Shown: in pieces, positions 1-7,214 of the stretch | How positions within the stretch are numbered: position 1 is the first letter of the stretch | Layout of the letters: every line of letters begins with the position of its first letter | Origin: a virus | Direction: 5' to 3' (one strand) | DNA: 42,591 nucleotides | IMG/VR virus record: IMGVR_UViG_3300033153_006443 | Location: 1-42,591 of that record | Made by a program: the position numbers and the translations under genes | Notes under the pieces: generated by a model | Told to the model about the DNA's origin: nothing | Databases searched by the model: none | The model's input: only the letters and a program-made list of their open reading frames with translations

Positions 1-114
1 ACCCTGGAGCGGAGAAAACAGGAAATAGCCCACGACGGCAAAAAGACGAACCATTTTATCCTACATATCAACATGGATTTTCGTCTTTCGGACCTCCAGA
101 AACTTGCTAATATC
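1..114. repeat. Terminal direct repeat, copy 1 (circular contig overlap)
   Basis: These 114 bases are identical, base for base by eye, to 42478-42591. A gene reads through the junction in one frame, so the repeat is best explained as the overlap of a circular or circularly permuted assembly, not as a biological repeat inside the genome. Confidence 0.95.
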
Positions 115-420
115 GACCCGGAGAGGATTGCCCTGGAGCTGCCGGAACCAAAGACGGAGACGAATGACATCCATTTTCAGGAAAACCAGGATATTGAGAC
201 AGCACAACCGGCGACGGAAGGCGAAGAAAAGGAAAGCGAAGAGGACGCTTTGTTGTCTTCGTGGCGGGTCTGGATCGACAACTGGTTCAAGTCGAACAAA
301 AACGCGGACGAAGAGACTATTACTTCCGCCCGAACCTTCGTTATGGGGAAAGTAGACAATAACGTAGATATTATGGGCTACTTTGATGCCGTAGTGGACA
401 CGATCAATTCACTGAAATAA
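1..420 (+). CDS. C-terminal part of the wrap-around Cas4-like/RDF-like protein
   Basis: This is the 3' end of the gene that starts at 41005 (or at an internal ATG, 41896) and crosses the contig junction. Codons run in frame from base 4 to the TAA at 418-420. The part after the ATG at 73 is acidic (many Glu/Asp around residues 25-60 from that Met) and ends in a helical segment rich in charged and aromatic residues. The ATG at 73 has no Shine-Dalgarno site and lies inside the conserved RDF-like domain, so it is not a separate start. Joined to the other end, the whole protein would be about 630 residues, or 333 residues from 41896. Confidence 0.85.
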   Translation, partial: TLERRKQEIAHDGKKTNHFILHINMDFRLSDLQKLANIDPERIALELPEPKTETNDIHFQENQDIETAQPATEGEEKESEEDALLSSWRVWIDNWFKSNKNADEETITSARTFVMGKVDNNVDIMGYFDAVVDTINSLK

Positions 421-456
421 CAGAAATGCCCCATTCAATAGAACCAAAAAGATTTA

Positions 457-477
457 GCCGGGTACGGGGCACCCGGC
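457..477. other. Hairpin in the 421-495 intergenic gap
   Basis: A 7-bp perfect stem (GCCGGGT at 457-463 with ACCCGGC at 471-477) closes a 7-nt loop, 18 nt upstream of the next ATG. There is no T-run after it, so it is unlikely to be a terminator. It could protect or regulate the mRNA leader of the small gene at 496. Confidence 0.5.
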
Positions 478-495
478 GACAAATAGGGATTAATT

Positions 496-666
496 ATGAA
501 CGCATTAGATAATGATTATACTTTAAAAGACGGCTCAACTCACAAAGGACTGATTGAACTTGTCCGCTATCTTGTAAGAAAGGAAGTTGACGATCAGTTA
601 GACGATGTATACAGGAAAATTAACGAAAATCGTCCTTCAAGGGATGATTTTACATCAATGGGATAA
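496..666 (+). CDS. Small hypothetical protein (56 aa)
   Basis: ATG at 496 is preceded by an AGGGA Shine-Dalgarno-like site (485-489). The product is a 56-residue acidic protein with a predicted central helix (LIELVRYLVRKEVDD). It has no family that I recognise. It sits between the RDF-like gene and a DUF1353-like gene in a tightly packed plus-strand run, and the next gene begins 9 nt after its stop. The coding call rests on the start signal, the spacing and a helical, charged composition that looks like a real protein. Confidence 0.6.
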   Translation: MNALDNDYTLKDGSTHKGLIELVRYLVRKEVDDQLDDVYRKINENRPSRDDFTSMG

Positions 667-675
667 AGGGCGACA

Positions 676-990
676 ATGAGGGATATTAAACTTATTACCG
701 ATGTGAAAAATAACCGGATGCTGACCGGGGAAATTTTGAAATATAAAGACATAGCCGTTCCGTTTAAATATGGAAGTGATGGGATGACAAAGGGGATTAA
801 CAAATATTCCCCTCGCGCTTTATTCGGGGCAATCATTCATGATTATGCCTGTGAAACGGGGATTGTATCCTGGAAGGTGGGGGCGCAGTATGCCAGAGAA
901 CTTTGGAAACTGAACGGCTGCACTAAATTCCAGGTGTGGCGCTGGTATAATTCTGTCCGCGTTTACGGATTTGTTAAGAGAAAAAAATGA
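676..990 (+). CDS. DUF1353-like phage protein (104 aa)
   Basis: The central stretch with an aspartate-histidine motif (IIHDYAC near residues 53-59), preceded by a short run ending in proline and followed by a helix with regularly spaced aromatic residues, resembles the DUF1353 family of phage proteins. That family is about 100-150 residues long and its function is not established. The SD (AAAGGG, 665-670) lies 5 nt before the ATG. Its last codons overlap the start of the next small gene by ATGA (987-990), which suggests translational coupling. The family assignment is by eye and moderate. Confidence 0.55.
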   Translation: MRDIKLITDVKNNRMLTGEILKYKDIAVPFKYGSDGMTKGINKYSPRALFGAIIHDYACETGIVSWKVGAQYARELWKLNGCTKFQVWRWYNSVRVYGFVKRKK

Positions 991-1175
991 AATACCTCTT
1001 CGCTCTTTTTCTATTTTCCTGCTATCAACCGCCGCCGATAAATGAATTATGCAGGGCGCGTCTATTCTGGGGTACCGGCGGCTGTATTTGCTGGACAAGC
1101 GCCACGGAGTTCGGGACAGAAACCAAAACAGACACTTTAGATATACCAAGGAGGCATTGCAAAAATGGATATTAA
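987..1175 (+). CDS. Small putative lipoprotein
   Basis: A 62-residue product begins MKYLFALFLFSC, a basic/hydrophobic stretch ending in a lipobox-like LFSC with Cys12 as the possible lipidated residue, followed at once by a proline-rich start of the mature part (YQPPPIN). This pattern fits a small phage lipoprotein and could be an outer-membrane spanin (Rz1-like), although no partner lies next to it. It overlaps the upstream gene by 4 nt (ATGA) and the following glycosyltransferase start by 11 nt. The rest has no recognised domain. A chance frame is possible. Confidence 0.45.
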   Translation: MKYLFALFLFSCYQPPPINELCRARLFWGTGGCICWTSATEFGTETKTDTLDIPRRHCKNGY

Positions 1176-2124
1176 ATCAATTCGCATAGATTACGTCGGG
1201 GGAATGTCGGGGGGTGCCAAATGTCTCACCATGTTAGGACAGGGTTTACACGAACTTGGTTACGATGTAACAGGATTCAGTCCTTTTGAAAACAAACCCT
1301 ATTACCCTGTTGATTATCCATGCACCTTTAAGAAACCGACAAAGGAATCAGATTTAATTATCTGTTCGCTCGGTTATTATGCCGATGACATGCCCCCCGA
1401 AAAGACCGTTCCCTGGATAATGGGGCCGGTTGGATATAGCAAATTAGAGAGAAGACCGAAAAAGTTGATCGCCATTGCGCGGCATATCATAGAGAAATAC
1501 GCTCCGGATGATTTAAAGACTATTGATTATACCTTCATCCCGAGCCTTATTTTTAACCGTGATTTCTATCCGTATCGTGACCGGACAAATTACGACGTTG
1601 GTTTTTGTTTCTGGCCCCGCGGTATAAAATGGCAAAATAAAGCTATTGAGATTTTGACCGAACTGTCAAAGCGGTGCCGGGTTTGTGTTATCGGGAAGGA
1701 TCCAAAGGTTAGCGGGGTTTCCTACCTGGGAAAGATAATGGACCACAGAAAGCTAGTGGATATTTATAATGAAACCGATACATGGTTTATCGATAATCTT
1801 ATCGAGGGTGACAGCACTCTATTACACGAAGCCATAGCCTGCGGAACAAAGGTCGCAACGTTCCGAAGCTTCTGGACCGCCGAAATGGAAAAGAGATTTC
1901 CGATAGGGTTTTTTACTTTTCCCACAATTCCCCCAATGCGTCCCGATTTTTATTTTGAAGAGGAAGACCGCGAAAATAAACACAAAGACAGCTATTTGAA
2001 TGTTGATAAAACGGTCGATTTTGTCTTGTCTGTAGTGGGCAAACCGAGAAACGTAGACCGAACATTCATTTTAAAAAACGATTATTTAACTTGTGCTAAG
2101 CGGATCATGAAAGGATTATCATAA
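1165..2124 (+). CDS. GT-B glycosyltransferase (GT4-like)
   Basis: The 319-residue protein starts with a glycine-rich loop (YVGGMSGGAK, residues 10-19) as in GT-B N-terminal domains. It carries a C-terminal nucleotide-sugar-binding signature: VSYLGKI, then an acidic segment followed by EGDSTLLHEAIACGTKV, the E-x7-E-type region of GT4 enzymes. It probably transfers a sugar from a nucleotide donor to an unknown acceptor. A strong SD (AAGGAGG, just before 1156) precedes the ATG. It opens a cassette with a methyltransferase/GT-D fusion, a sulfotransferase-like gene and a double GT2 protein, and the next ATG follows its stop by 1 nt. Confidence 0.8.
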   Translation: MDIKSIRIDYVGGMSGGAKCLTMLGQGLHELGYDVTGFSPFENKPYYPVDYPCTFKKPTKESDLIICSLGYYADDMPPEKTVPWIMGPVGYSKLERRPKKLIAIARHIIEKYAPDDLKTIDYTFIPSLIFNRDFYPYRDRTNYDVGFCFWPRGIKWQNKAIEILTELSKRCRVCVIGKDPKVSGVSYLGKIMDHRKLVDIYNETDTWFIDNLIEGDSTLLHEAIACGTKVATFRSFWTAEMEKRFPIGFFTFPTIPPMRPDFYFEEEDRENKHKDSYLNVDKTVDFVLSVVGKPRNVDRTFILKNDYLTCAKRIMKGLS

Positions 2125-2125
2125 A

Positions 2126-3382
2126 ATGAGTATTTCGAAATTAGAAAAAAGGAAAGAAAGATTAGTATCCTATGAGCACGTCTTGAGGACGGCCTGCAGG
2201 GCAATCAATCCGAAAAGGGTGTTGGAATGGGGTCCGGGAGCGTCTACCCGGATGATAACGGAAGAATGCCCAGGGGCTCAAATTCTTTCCATGGAGCATG
2301 AAAAAAAATGGGCAAACAGGTTTAATCAAGATCCTTTGCCGAATGTTAAAATCGTACTCCGGAGCGTAGATTTACGAGGCGGAACGAGTCAGGGCTACGT
2401 TACCTGGCCGTTGTATCAATACAAAATGAATGACGGAAAAGGTTATGATTTAATTTTTATTGACGGACGGTTCCGGTTTGATTGTCTGGTGATAGCTTCA
2501 CAGCTTCTAAATTCTGGCGGCTGCGTAATCATCCACGATACGCACCGAAAGATATATCATCCGGCTTTTAATCTTTTTAAGTTCTGCCGAAACGATAAAG
2601 AAAACCGAACAGCAATAATGTCGGACTCTAATTTGGAACTTTTTGACGATTCAAAAAATATGTGGTGTAACGCACTCACAAGGGAAGAAACGCTTTCAAG
2701 GATTTCGAATTATATAGAAAATAGTTTGTCTTTCTTTCACGCTCGCTTCGGGGATGCTGAATTATATTGCACTGAAGATCCAATGTTCGCAAACAAGCGG
2801 CACCAACCCAAAGACGGCAAGTTAAGCGAAGAAATAATCGAGACTTTACAGATAGATGATCCCCGTTTTCAGATCGCCGCAACCATGGAAGGATGGAGGC
2901 GCGGAAAACTCCGGAGATTACGGCGAATACTGAGCAAATATTTTCATCGAAAAGTGTTTTACCATGTCACGTTTTTACACGAAACCTTTCTTTATGACTT
3001 CCCGGCGTTCCTGAAGTTTACGGAATTGTTTAAGGATAAAAAGGTCTTATATATCGGGGGGCCGACGACTTGCAATTCTATTGAGGTTATGAACGCATTT
3101 AACATATCACACATTGTCGAATTGTCGGATACAAACGCCTATTATGAATTAGACGACAATATGGAACCGATAACCCGCTATATTAAAGAATGTGGTATAG
3201 TGATTTCCGCCCTCGGTTGGGCCTCGACAGTCCTAGCCAAACGCCTTTGGAACCAGGGAATCAGAAATATACAGTTTATCGATATTGGAAGTGTGGTCGA
3301 TGCTCTGGCGGGAGCAAGCACCCGGAGCTGGATTCAGAAAAATGCGGAATATGTAGAAGAAAAAAGGAGGGTGTTTTCGTGA
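2126..3382 (+). CDS. Bifunctional methyltransferase-like / GT-D glycosyltransferase fusion
   Basis: The 418-residue protein has two visible parts. The N-terminal ~180 residues look like a class I SAM-dependent methyltransferase: VLEWGPGAST (motif I, near residues 33-42) and DLIFIDGRF (near 110) followed by GGCVIIHDTHR. The C-terminal half matches the GT-D fold: the RFGDAE signature after residue ~205 (Asp and Glu as in the family's DxE site) and a terminal region ALGWAST...FIDIGSVVDAL. GT-D domains transfer a hexose in glycan or glycoprotein assembly. An upstream AAAGGA lies inside the end of the preceding gene. Its stop overlaps the GTG start of the sulfotransferase-like gene by 4 nt. Both domain calls are by motif only. 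Confidence 0.75.
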   Translation: MSISKLEKRKERLVSYEHVLRTACRAINPKRVLEWGPGASTRMITEECPGAQILSMEHEKKWANRFNQDPLPNVKIVLRSVDLRGGTSQGYVTWPLYQYKMNDGKGYDLIFIDGRFRFDCLVIASQLLNSGGCVIIHDTHRKIYHPAFNLFKFCRNDKENRTAIMSDSNLELFDDSKNMWCNALTREETLSRISNYIENSLSFFHARFGDAELYCTEDPMFANKRHQPKDGKLSEEIIETLQIDDPRFQIAATMEGWRRGKLRRLRRILSKYFHRKVFYHVTFLHETFLYDFPAFLKFTELFKDKKVLYIGGPTTCNSIEVMNAFNISHIVELSDTNAYYELDDNMEPITRYIKECGIVISALGWASTVLAKRLWNQGIRNIQFIDIGSVVDALAGASTRSWIQKNAEYVEEKRRVFS

Positions 3383-3942
3383 TATTTATAACTGGACACG
3401 GACGGAGCGGGACGCTTTACACGGTAAAAGTGCTCCGAAAGCTGAGTCTTAACGTGGGCCACGAAACGTACAATATGAAAATGGACGCCGTTGTCTCCTG
3501 GTGGGATGTTAACAAAGACGTGGCGTTTCAAAAGGTCTTTCTTCAGCTCCGGAACCCCCTAAAAGTCATAGCGTCATCGGAGAAAATAAAAGGCAGTTCG
3601 TTCCGGTTGATGCTCGATACCTTAAAGCCCAAAACCAAATTTAAAAACCGCATTCACAAAGCAATGTATACGTGGTTATACTGGAATAAACATATAGAGG
3701 ATTGTTTCGATATAGACCATTATTACTGGATTGAGGATTTTGAAAAACAGATTTATGTAATCCTTAAACTATTGAATTTAGAACTTCCATATTTTAAGGT
3801 TTCCAATGCGGTAAAAAGCGTTAACACCAACACCCATACCAGAGGGAAAACGAAGGATCTCACATGGGATCTGTTAAGCGAAATTGATAGTCAATTAACT
3901 AAAGACATTCAGGAATATTCACGAAGGCATGGAAAGGAATAG
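3379..3942 (+). CDS. Sulfotransferase-like P-loop protein
   Basis: The start is placed at GTG 3379 because a perfect AAGGAGG (3364-3370) lies 8 nt upstream and the GTGA overlaps the previous stop. A longer in-frame start at 3190 would lie deep inside the preceding gene. The 187-residue product opens with IFITGHGRSGTLY, matching the 5'-phosphosulfate-binding loop of PAPS-dependent sulfotransferases, and has LRNPLKVIASS near residue 58, matching the 3'-phosphate-binding segment (RxP...S). It probably moves sulfate from PAPS to a sugar hydroxyl made by the neighbouring glycosyltransferases. It is shorter than typical 250-300-residue members. Confidence 0.75.
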   Translation: MIFITGHGRSGTLYTVKVLRKLSLNVGHETYNMKMDAVVSWWDVNKDVAFQKVFLQLRNPLKVIASSEKIKGSSFRLMLDTLKPKTKFKNRIHKAMYTWLYWNKHIEDCFDIDHYYWIEDFEKQIYVILKLLNLELPYFKVSNAVKSVNTNTHTRGKTKDLTWDLLSEIDSQLTKDIQEYSRRHGKE

Positions 3943-3944
3943 GA

Positions 3945-4070
3945 ATGAGGCATTGGCGAATAGGTGTTCCATGGCTTTTGTGTATTGAAAAATACGAAAG
4001 CGCAATGGTTTATAAATTCTTGTATATATTTGGAAAACGATTCACTTTAGAGGCAAAGGAGCCTTCATGA
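3945..4070 (+). CDS. Short hypothetical ORF between sulfotransferase and GT2 (41 aa)
   Basis: ATG at 3945 follows the previous stop by 2 nt with GGAAAGGAATAGG upstream. The frame ends in an ATGA overlap with the GT2 gene. The 41-residue product is basic and aromatic with a possible short membrane or amphipathic segment (MVYKFLYIFGKRF). The tight packing suggests it is translated, perhaps to couple translation into the GT2 gene. There is no family evidence. Confidence 0.4.
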   Translation: MRHWRIGVPWLLCIEKYESAMVYKFLYIFGKRFTLEAKEPS

Positions 4071-5458
4071 TGAGCAAACCCCGCGTATCAATAGTAATTC
4101 CCCATACCTGGACCCGTCCGCTCCGTTGTATCGGTTCAATCAAAGCCCAGACATACCGCAACCTTGAAATCATTATCGAGGTTGATGTCTTTCAGGTGGG
4201 ACCGGGACAGCCACGGAACCAAGGGGGGGCAGCGGCCCAGGGAAAATATATTTATTGGCTTGACGACGATTGCGAACTTCGGAGAGATGCGATTGAAAAA
4301 CTCGTTGACACCCTAGAGAGGAATCCGGACGCCTCTTTCGCCTATTCGGATTATGATAAAACCGGATCGAAATTAGGGACAGAAAGTTCCCTCCCCTGGA
4401 ATCCGGAGTTTCTACGCAAACGAAATTATATAGCAACCATGGCACTCGTCCGGCGTGATACTTTTCCGGGCTTTGACGAGACTTTAAAAAGATATGTCGA
4501 TTGGGATCTATGGTTGAAGTATGCCGAATTAAAACAGCATGGAATCTACATCCCTGAAAGTCTTTTCACCGCTCATTTTGAAGGAAAGGGAATATCGACC
4601 GCAGGACCGGTGAGCCGACTAAAACACACAAATATTTTAAAGCAAAAACACGGCATTTTGGAACGTACCTATTCGATCATTATTGCCGTTCATAATGAGC
4701 TGAATTATACAAAGAATTGCATTGAAAGCCTGCTCTGTAACACTTGTAACGATTTTGAGATTATCGTGGTGGATGACGCTTCGACAGACGGTACGGGGGA
4801 ATATTTAGACAGCCTGGGCGAAGCCGTTACCACTATCCATAATGAGACTCAGGAACACCATTCAAAATGCTGTAATAAGGGTGCCGCGATTGCCAACGGT
4901 GATTATTACATCTTCCTGAATAACGACACTATCGTTTCCTGGGAGTGGAACACAAAGTTGAAATCCGCCTTTGACCGGCTGAAAGATGCCTCCTGTGTTG
5001 GTCCTGTTACGAGTCATTCCGCAAGCTGTCAGGCTTTGGTACTTAAACAAAAAAACGGTGCTGGTGTTGATCTGACAAACATCAAGATTGTTCAGGATGA
5101 AATAACGAAATGCCTTTCCGGGGAGTGCGCAGCCGCTAAAATCACCGGATTCTGTTTCTTTACAAGTCGGGATGTCTGGGATCTGGTTGGTCCCTTTGAT
5201 GAGGAAATCCCGGCCGGCGGCAATGAAGGGGAATGGATTATCAGGGCGCGGGCGAAAGGATTATTCCCCTGGATTGACACCCGGACCTATGTTCACCATT
5301 ACGGCAACGCCTCGTATAAGAAGCTGGATTCTAAAGGGTTATGGGCCAAAGGCAAAGATGTAATTTTGAGAAAACACGGCCAGAAACAGCTGGATTGGTT
5401 AGAAAAAGAAATGTATCTGGATATTTACCAGGAAATCCGGCTGATTATAGAGCGATAG
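4067..5458 (+). CDS. Double-domain GT2 glycosyltransferase
   Basis: The 463-residue protein carries two GT-A/GT2 modules in tandem. Module 1 (about residues 5-180) has VSIVIPHT and a YWLDDDCEL metal-binding DDD. Module 2 (about 205-440) has YSIIIAVHNELNYTKNCIESLL, VVDDASTDGTGEY and FLNNDTI, with a NND in the DxD position. Tandem GT2 proteins usually build polysaccharide or glycoprotein chains from nucleotide sugars. Two start codons (4067 and 4070) are possible after GCAAAGGAG. It closes the glycan cassette and is followed by a small gap with a palindromic regulatory element. Confidence 0.85.
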   Translation: MMSKPRVSIVIPHTWTRPLRCIGSIKAQTYRNLEIIIEVDVFQVGPGQPRNQGGAAAQGKYIYWLDDDCELRRDAIEKLVDTLERNPDASFAYSDYDKTGSKLGTESSLPWNPEFLRKRNYIATMALVRRDTFPGFDETLKRYVDWDLWLKYAELKQHGIYIPESLFTAHFEGKGISTAGPVSRLKHTNILKQKHGILERTYSIIIAVHNELNYTKNCIESLLCNTCNDFEIIVVDDASTDGTGEYLDSLGEAVTTIHNETQEHHSKCCNKGAAIANGDYYIFLNNDTIVSWEWNTKLKSAFDRLKDASCVGPVTSHSASCQALVLKQKNGAGVDLTNIKIVQDEITKCLSGECAAAKITGFCFFTSRDVWDLVGPFDEEIPAGGNEGEWIIRARAKGLFPWIDTRTYVHHYGNASYKKLDSKGLWAKGKDVILRKHGQKQLDWLEKEMYLDIYQEIRLIIER

Positions 5459-5479
5459 TTTTGTCTTTTGTTGCTGTTC

Positions 5480-5505
5480 TAATTTAAAATAATTATATTG
5501 AATTA
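5480..5505. promoter_or_regulatory. AT-rich 26-bp palindromic element, copy A
   Basis: This site matches at 24 of 26 positions a perfect palindrome whose left half is TAATTTAAAATAA and whose right half is its reverse complement. Four related copies occur at 8438, 37397, 39021 and 40954. Here it ends 17 nt before an ATG and overlaps a possible promoter (TTGCTG 5471-5476, 17-nt spacer, TATATT 5494-5499). It is probably a phage operator/promoter. Confidence 0.7.
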
Positions 5506-5522
5506 AGCGAAAGGAGTGAATT

Positions 5523-5672
5523 ATGATCACATTAAAATTATTACTTACAGCCGGTTCGGTTGTGCTTTTGCCGTTCTTGGTGATTTTCAGTCTGGGGATA
5601 ATGCTTATCGATATACTTTTTGATAACTCTATGCCCCTTGAAGATATCCCCCCTCTTCGCTTTTTACGATAA
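5523..5672 (+). CDS. Small single-span membrane protein (49 aa)
   Basis: ATG 5523 has an excellent SD (AAGGAG at 5511-5516). The 49-residue product is almost entirely hydrophobic in residues 4-33, giving one transmembrane helix, followed by a short acidic/proline tail. It is the first gene behind palindrome copy A, so it heads a new transcription unit. A holin-like, superinfection-related or membrane-anchoring role is possible, but nothing in the sequence decides between them. Confidence 0.65.
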   Translation: MITLKLLLTAGSVVLLPFLVIFSLGIMLIDILFDNSMPLEDIPPLRFLR

Positions 5673-5693
5673 GATATGGGGGGAGGTGAAATG

Positions 5694-6305
5694 ATGGCAA
5701 CACGTGGAATAATATTCAACACAGAAATGGTAAAGGCAATACTGGACAGGAGGAAAACCCAGACGCGAAGAATTGTTAAAAGTAATCATTGGCCCGTTCC
5801 TATAGCTGACGGGTTTGAATGGTGCCTCCATGAAACAAAAGACGGAAGATGGGAAGTTGGGGCTTTAAATAAAGGGACTGGGGAGGGTTCATTTCATTCA
5901 TACATTAATTGCCCCTACGGCAAGCCCGGCGATATTATCTGGGTGCGGGAAACATTTTTAGCCGTTGGAGGTCTCGATTGCCCCAATCCCCGGATTATAT
6001 ATCGGGCATCAGATCATGATTGGGTCTCCCCTGCTTGGCAATCATCCACTCAACTACCGGAAAAATACGCCCGTCTATTCCTGAAAATCAAGGACATTCG
6101 GGTTGAAAGGGTGCAGGATATTACGGGGGAAGACGCAAAATCAGAAGGTGTCGCCGGTTCAGACCGAAAAGGTGTGCCTTACGGAAATTGTAAAATTGCA
6201 TTCATGGCACTATGGGATAAAATCAACTATAAGCGCGGATTCGGATGGTCAGTCAACCCATGGTGCTGGGTTATGGAATTTGAGAGGACGGAAAATGCAC
6301 AATAA
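5694..6305 (+). CDS. ASCH-like phage protein
   Basis: The start is set at ATG 5694 because GGAGGT (5682-5687) lies 6 nt upstream. An ATG at 5676 includes the SD in the coding sequence and is unlikely. The 203-residue product has IIFNTEMVKAILDRRKTQTRRIV, then CPYGKPGDIIWVRETF, KDIRVERVQDITGEDAKSEGV and a WSVNPWCWVMEFER end. This order is characteristic of a widespread phage family related to ASCH/PUA-like RNA- or nucleotide-binding domains. The function in phages is not settled. It is adjacent to DNA modification genes. Confidence 0.75.
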   Translation: MATRGIIFNTEMVKAILDRRKTQTRRIVKSNHWPVPIADGFEWCLHETKDGRWEVGALNKGTGEGSFHSYINCPYGKPGDIIWVRETFLAVGGLDCPNPRIIYRASDHDWVSPAWQSSTQLPEKYARLFLKIKDIRVERVQDITGEDAKSEGVAGSDRKGVPYGNCKIAFMALWDKINYKRGFGWSVNPWCWVMEFERTENAQ

Positions 6306-6600
6306 CAGCCTGGCAGCCGATAAACTAATCACCGACGATGGCACAAAAGACAAACGCCGGAAAGCTATCATAGAGATATTTGTCAGGGCGCAAAGACCCT
6401 TGTCAGATTGGGAAGTCCTTCAGAGATTTAAACCCGGGAGTGACAATCTGAATTTAGTACGGCCCAGAATTTCAGAAATGTACGGGGGTCCGAATCCGGT
6501 ACTTGAGGAAGGACCGCCCGCCCGGAGCCATTGCAAAAACTGTAATGTGCGGACTTCTCAGCTTGTTAGTATTAAGCGGCAAATGAAACTTACTTTATGA
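6295..6600 (+). CDS. Winged-helix-like small protein (101 aa)
   Basis: The start is taken at ATG 6295, which overlaps the preceding gene by 11 nt and follows GAGGACGG. Upstream in-frame codons from 6103 lie inside the preceding gene. Residues 20-70 (RRKAIIEIFVRAQRPLSDWE followed by LVRPRISEM) look like a winged-helix DNA-binding fold in which a recognition helix checks pairs of alternatives. A CKNC pair near the C-terminus may bind zinc. Its ATGA overlap with the methyltransferase gene suggests coupling. Confidence 0.6.
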   Translation: MHNNSLAADKLITDDGTKDKRRKAIIEIFVRAQRPLSDWEVLQRFKPGSDNLNLVRPRISEMYGGPNPVLEEGPPARSHCKNCNVRTSQLVSIKRQMKLTL

Positions 6601-7214
6601 TCGAATTACTCCATACCGATTGCATGGATTACATGGCCGGCGTTGAGGACAAGGCTTTCGATTTGGCTATTGTTGATCCGCCTTATGGGATTGGTGATTT
6701 CACCCGAAAAAGATCCCATGGTCAAGCAGTAAACAGGACCTACTCCGTCCCAACATGGAACGACTCAACACCCGAAAAAGAATATTTCCTTGAACTGGAG
6801 AGGGTTTCTAAAAGGCGCATAATATGGGGTGCTAATTATTTCAATTGTTTTAAACCTGGTGGTGCCCTTGTTTGGTATAAAAACATAGGGGCAGAAACAA
6901 TTTCGAGTTGCGAAATAGCATCTTTGTCATTTCAAAAAAAGGTTGATTATGTTAGAGTGCAATTACGAACCGGATTCTACGGTCCGGACCGTATCCACCC
7001 ATGTCAGAAACCCGTTAAGCTGTATAAATACCAACTGGAAAAGTATGCTAAACCCGGCGACAAGATTCTCGACACTCACCACGGCTCTGGCTCACTCGCT
7101 ATTGCCTGTCACTATATGGGGTTCGACATGGTGGCGTGCGAAATCGATAAGAAATATTATGAAGACGCAAAAAAGCGATTCAGGGAAGAAACTAAACAAG
7201 TGAGCTTTTTGTGA
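6597..7214 (+). CDS. DNA N4/N6 methyltransferase, beta class
   Basis: The 205-residue protein has the catalytic DPPY (residues 27-30) near the N-terminus and a SAM-binding motif I variant (ILDTHHGSGSLAIAC) near the C-terminus. This order is typical of beta-class amino-methyltransferases. It would methylate adenine N6 or cytosine N4 in a short DNA site. There is little room for a separate target-recognition domain, so specificity must come from the central segment. It overlaps the C5-methyltransferase start by GTGA, so the two modification enzymes are likely coupled. No restriction nuclease is nearby. Confidence 0.85.
   Translation: MIELLHTDCMDYMAGVEDKAFDLAIVDPPYGIGDFTRKRSHGQAVNRTYSVPTWNDSTPEKEYFLELERVSKRRIIWGANYFNCFKPGGALVWYKNIGAETISSCEIASLSFQKKVDYVRVQLRTGFYGPDRIHPCQKPVKLYKYQLEKYAKPGDKILDTHHGSGSLAIACHYMGFDMVACEIDKKYYEDAKKRFREETKQVSFL

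Noticed and set aside
73-420. Stand-alone 115-aa acidic gene starting at ATG 73
   Set aside because: The frame is open upstream across the circular junction, the ATG has no SD, and the preceding codons continue a conserved domain.
457-477. Intrinsic terminator after the RDF-like gene
   Set aside because: A stable 7-bp hairpin, but no T-tract on either strand.
3190-3378. N-terminal extension of the sulfotransferase-like gene
   Set aside because: It lies entirely within the GT-D gene, lacks an SD and has low-quality sequence; GTG 3379 has a perfect AAGGAGG.
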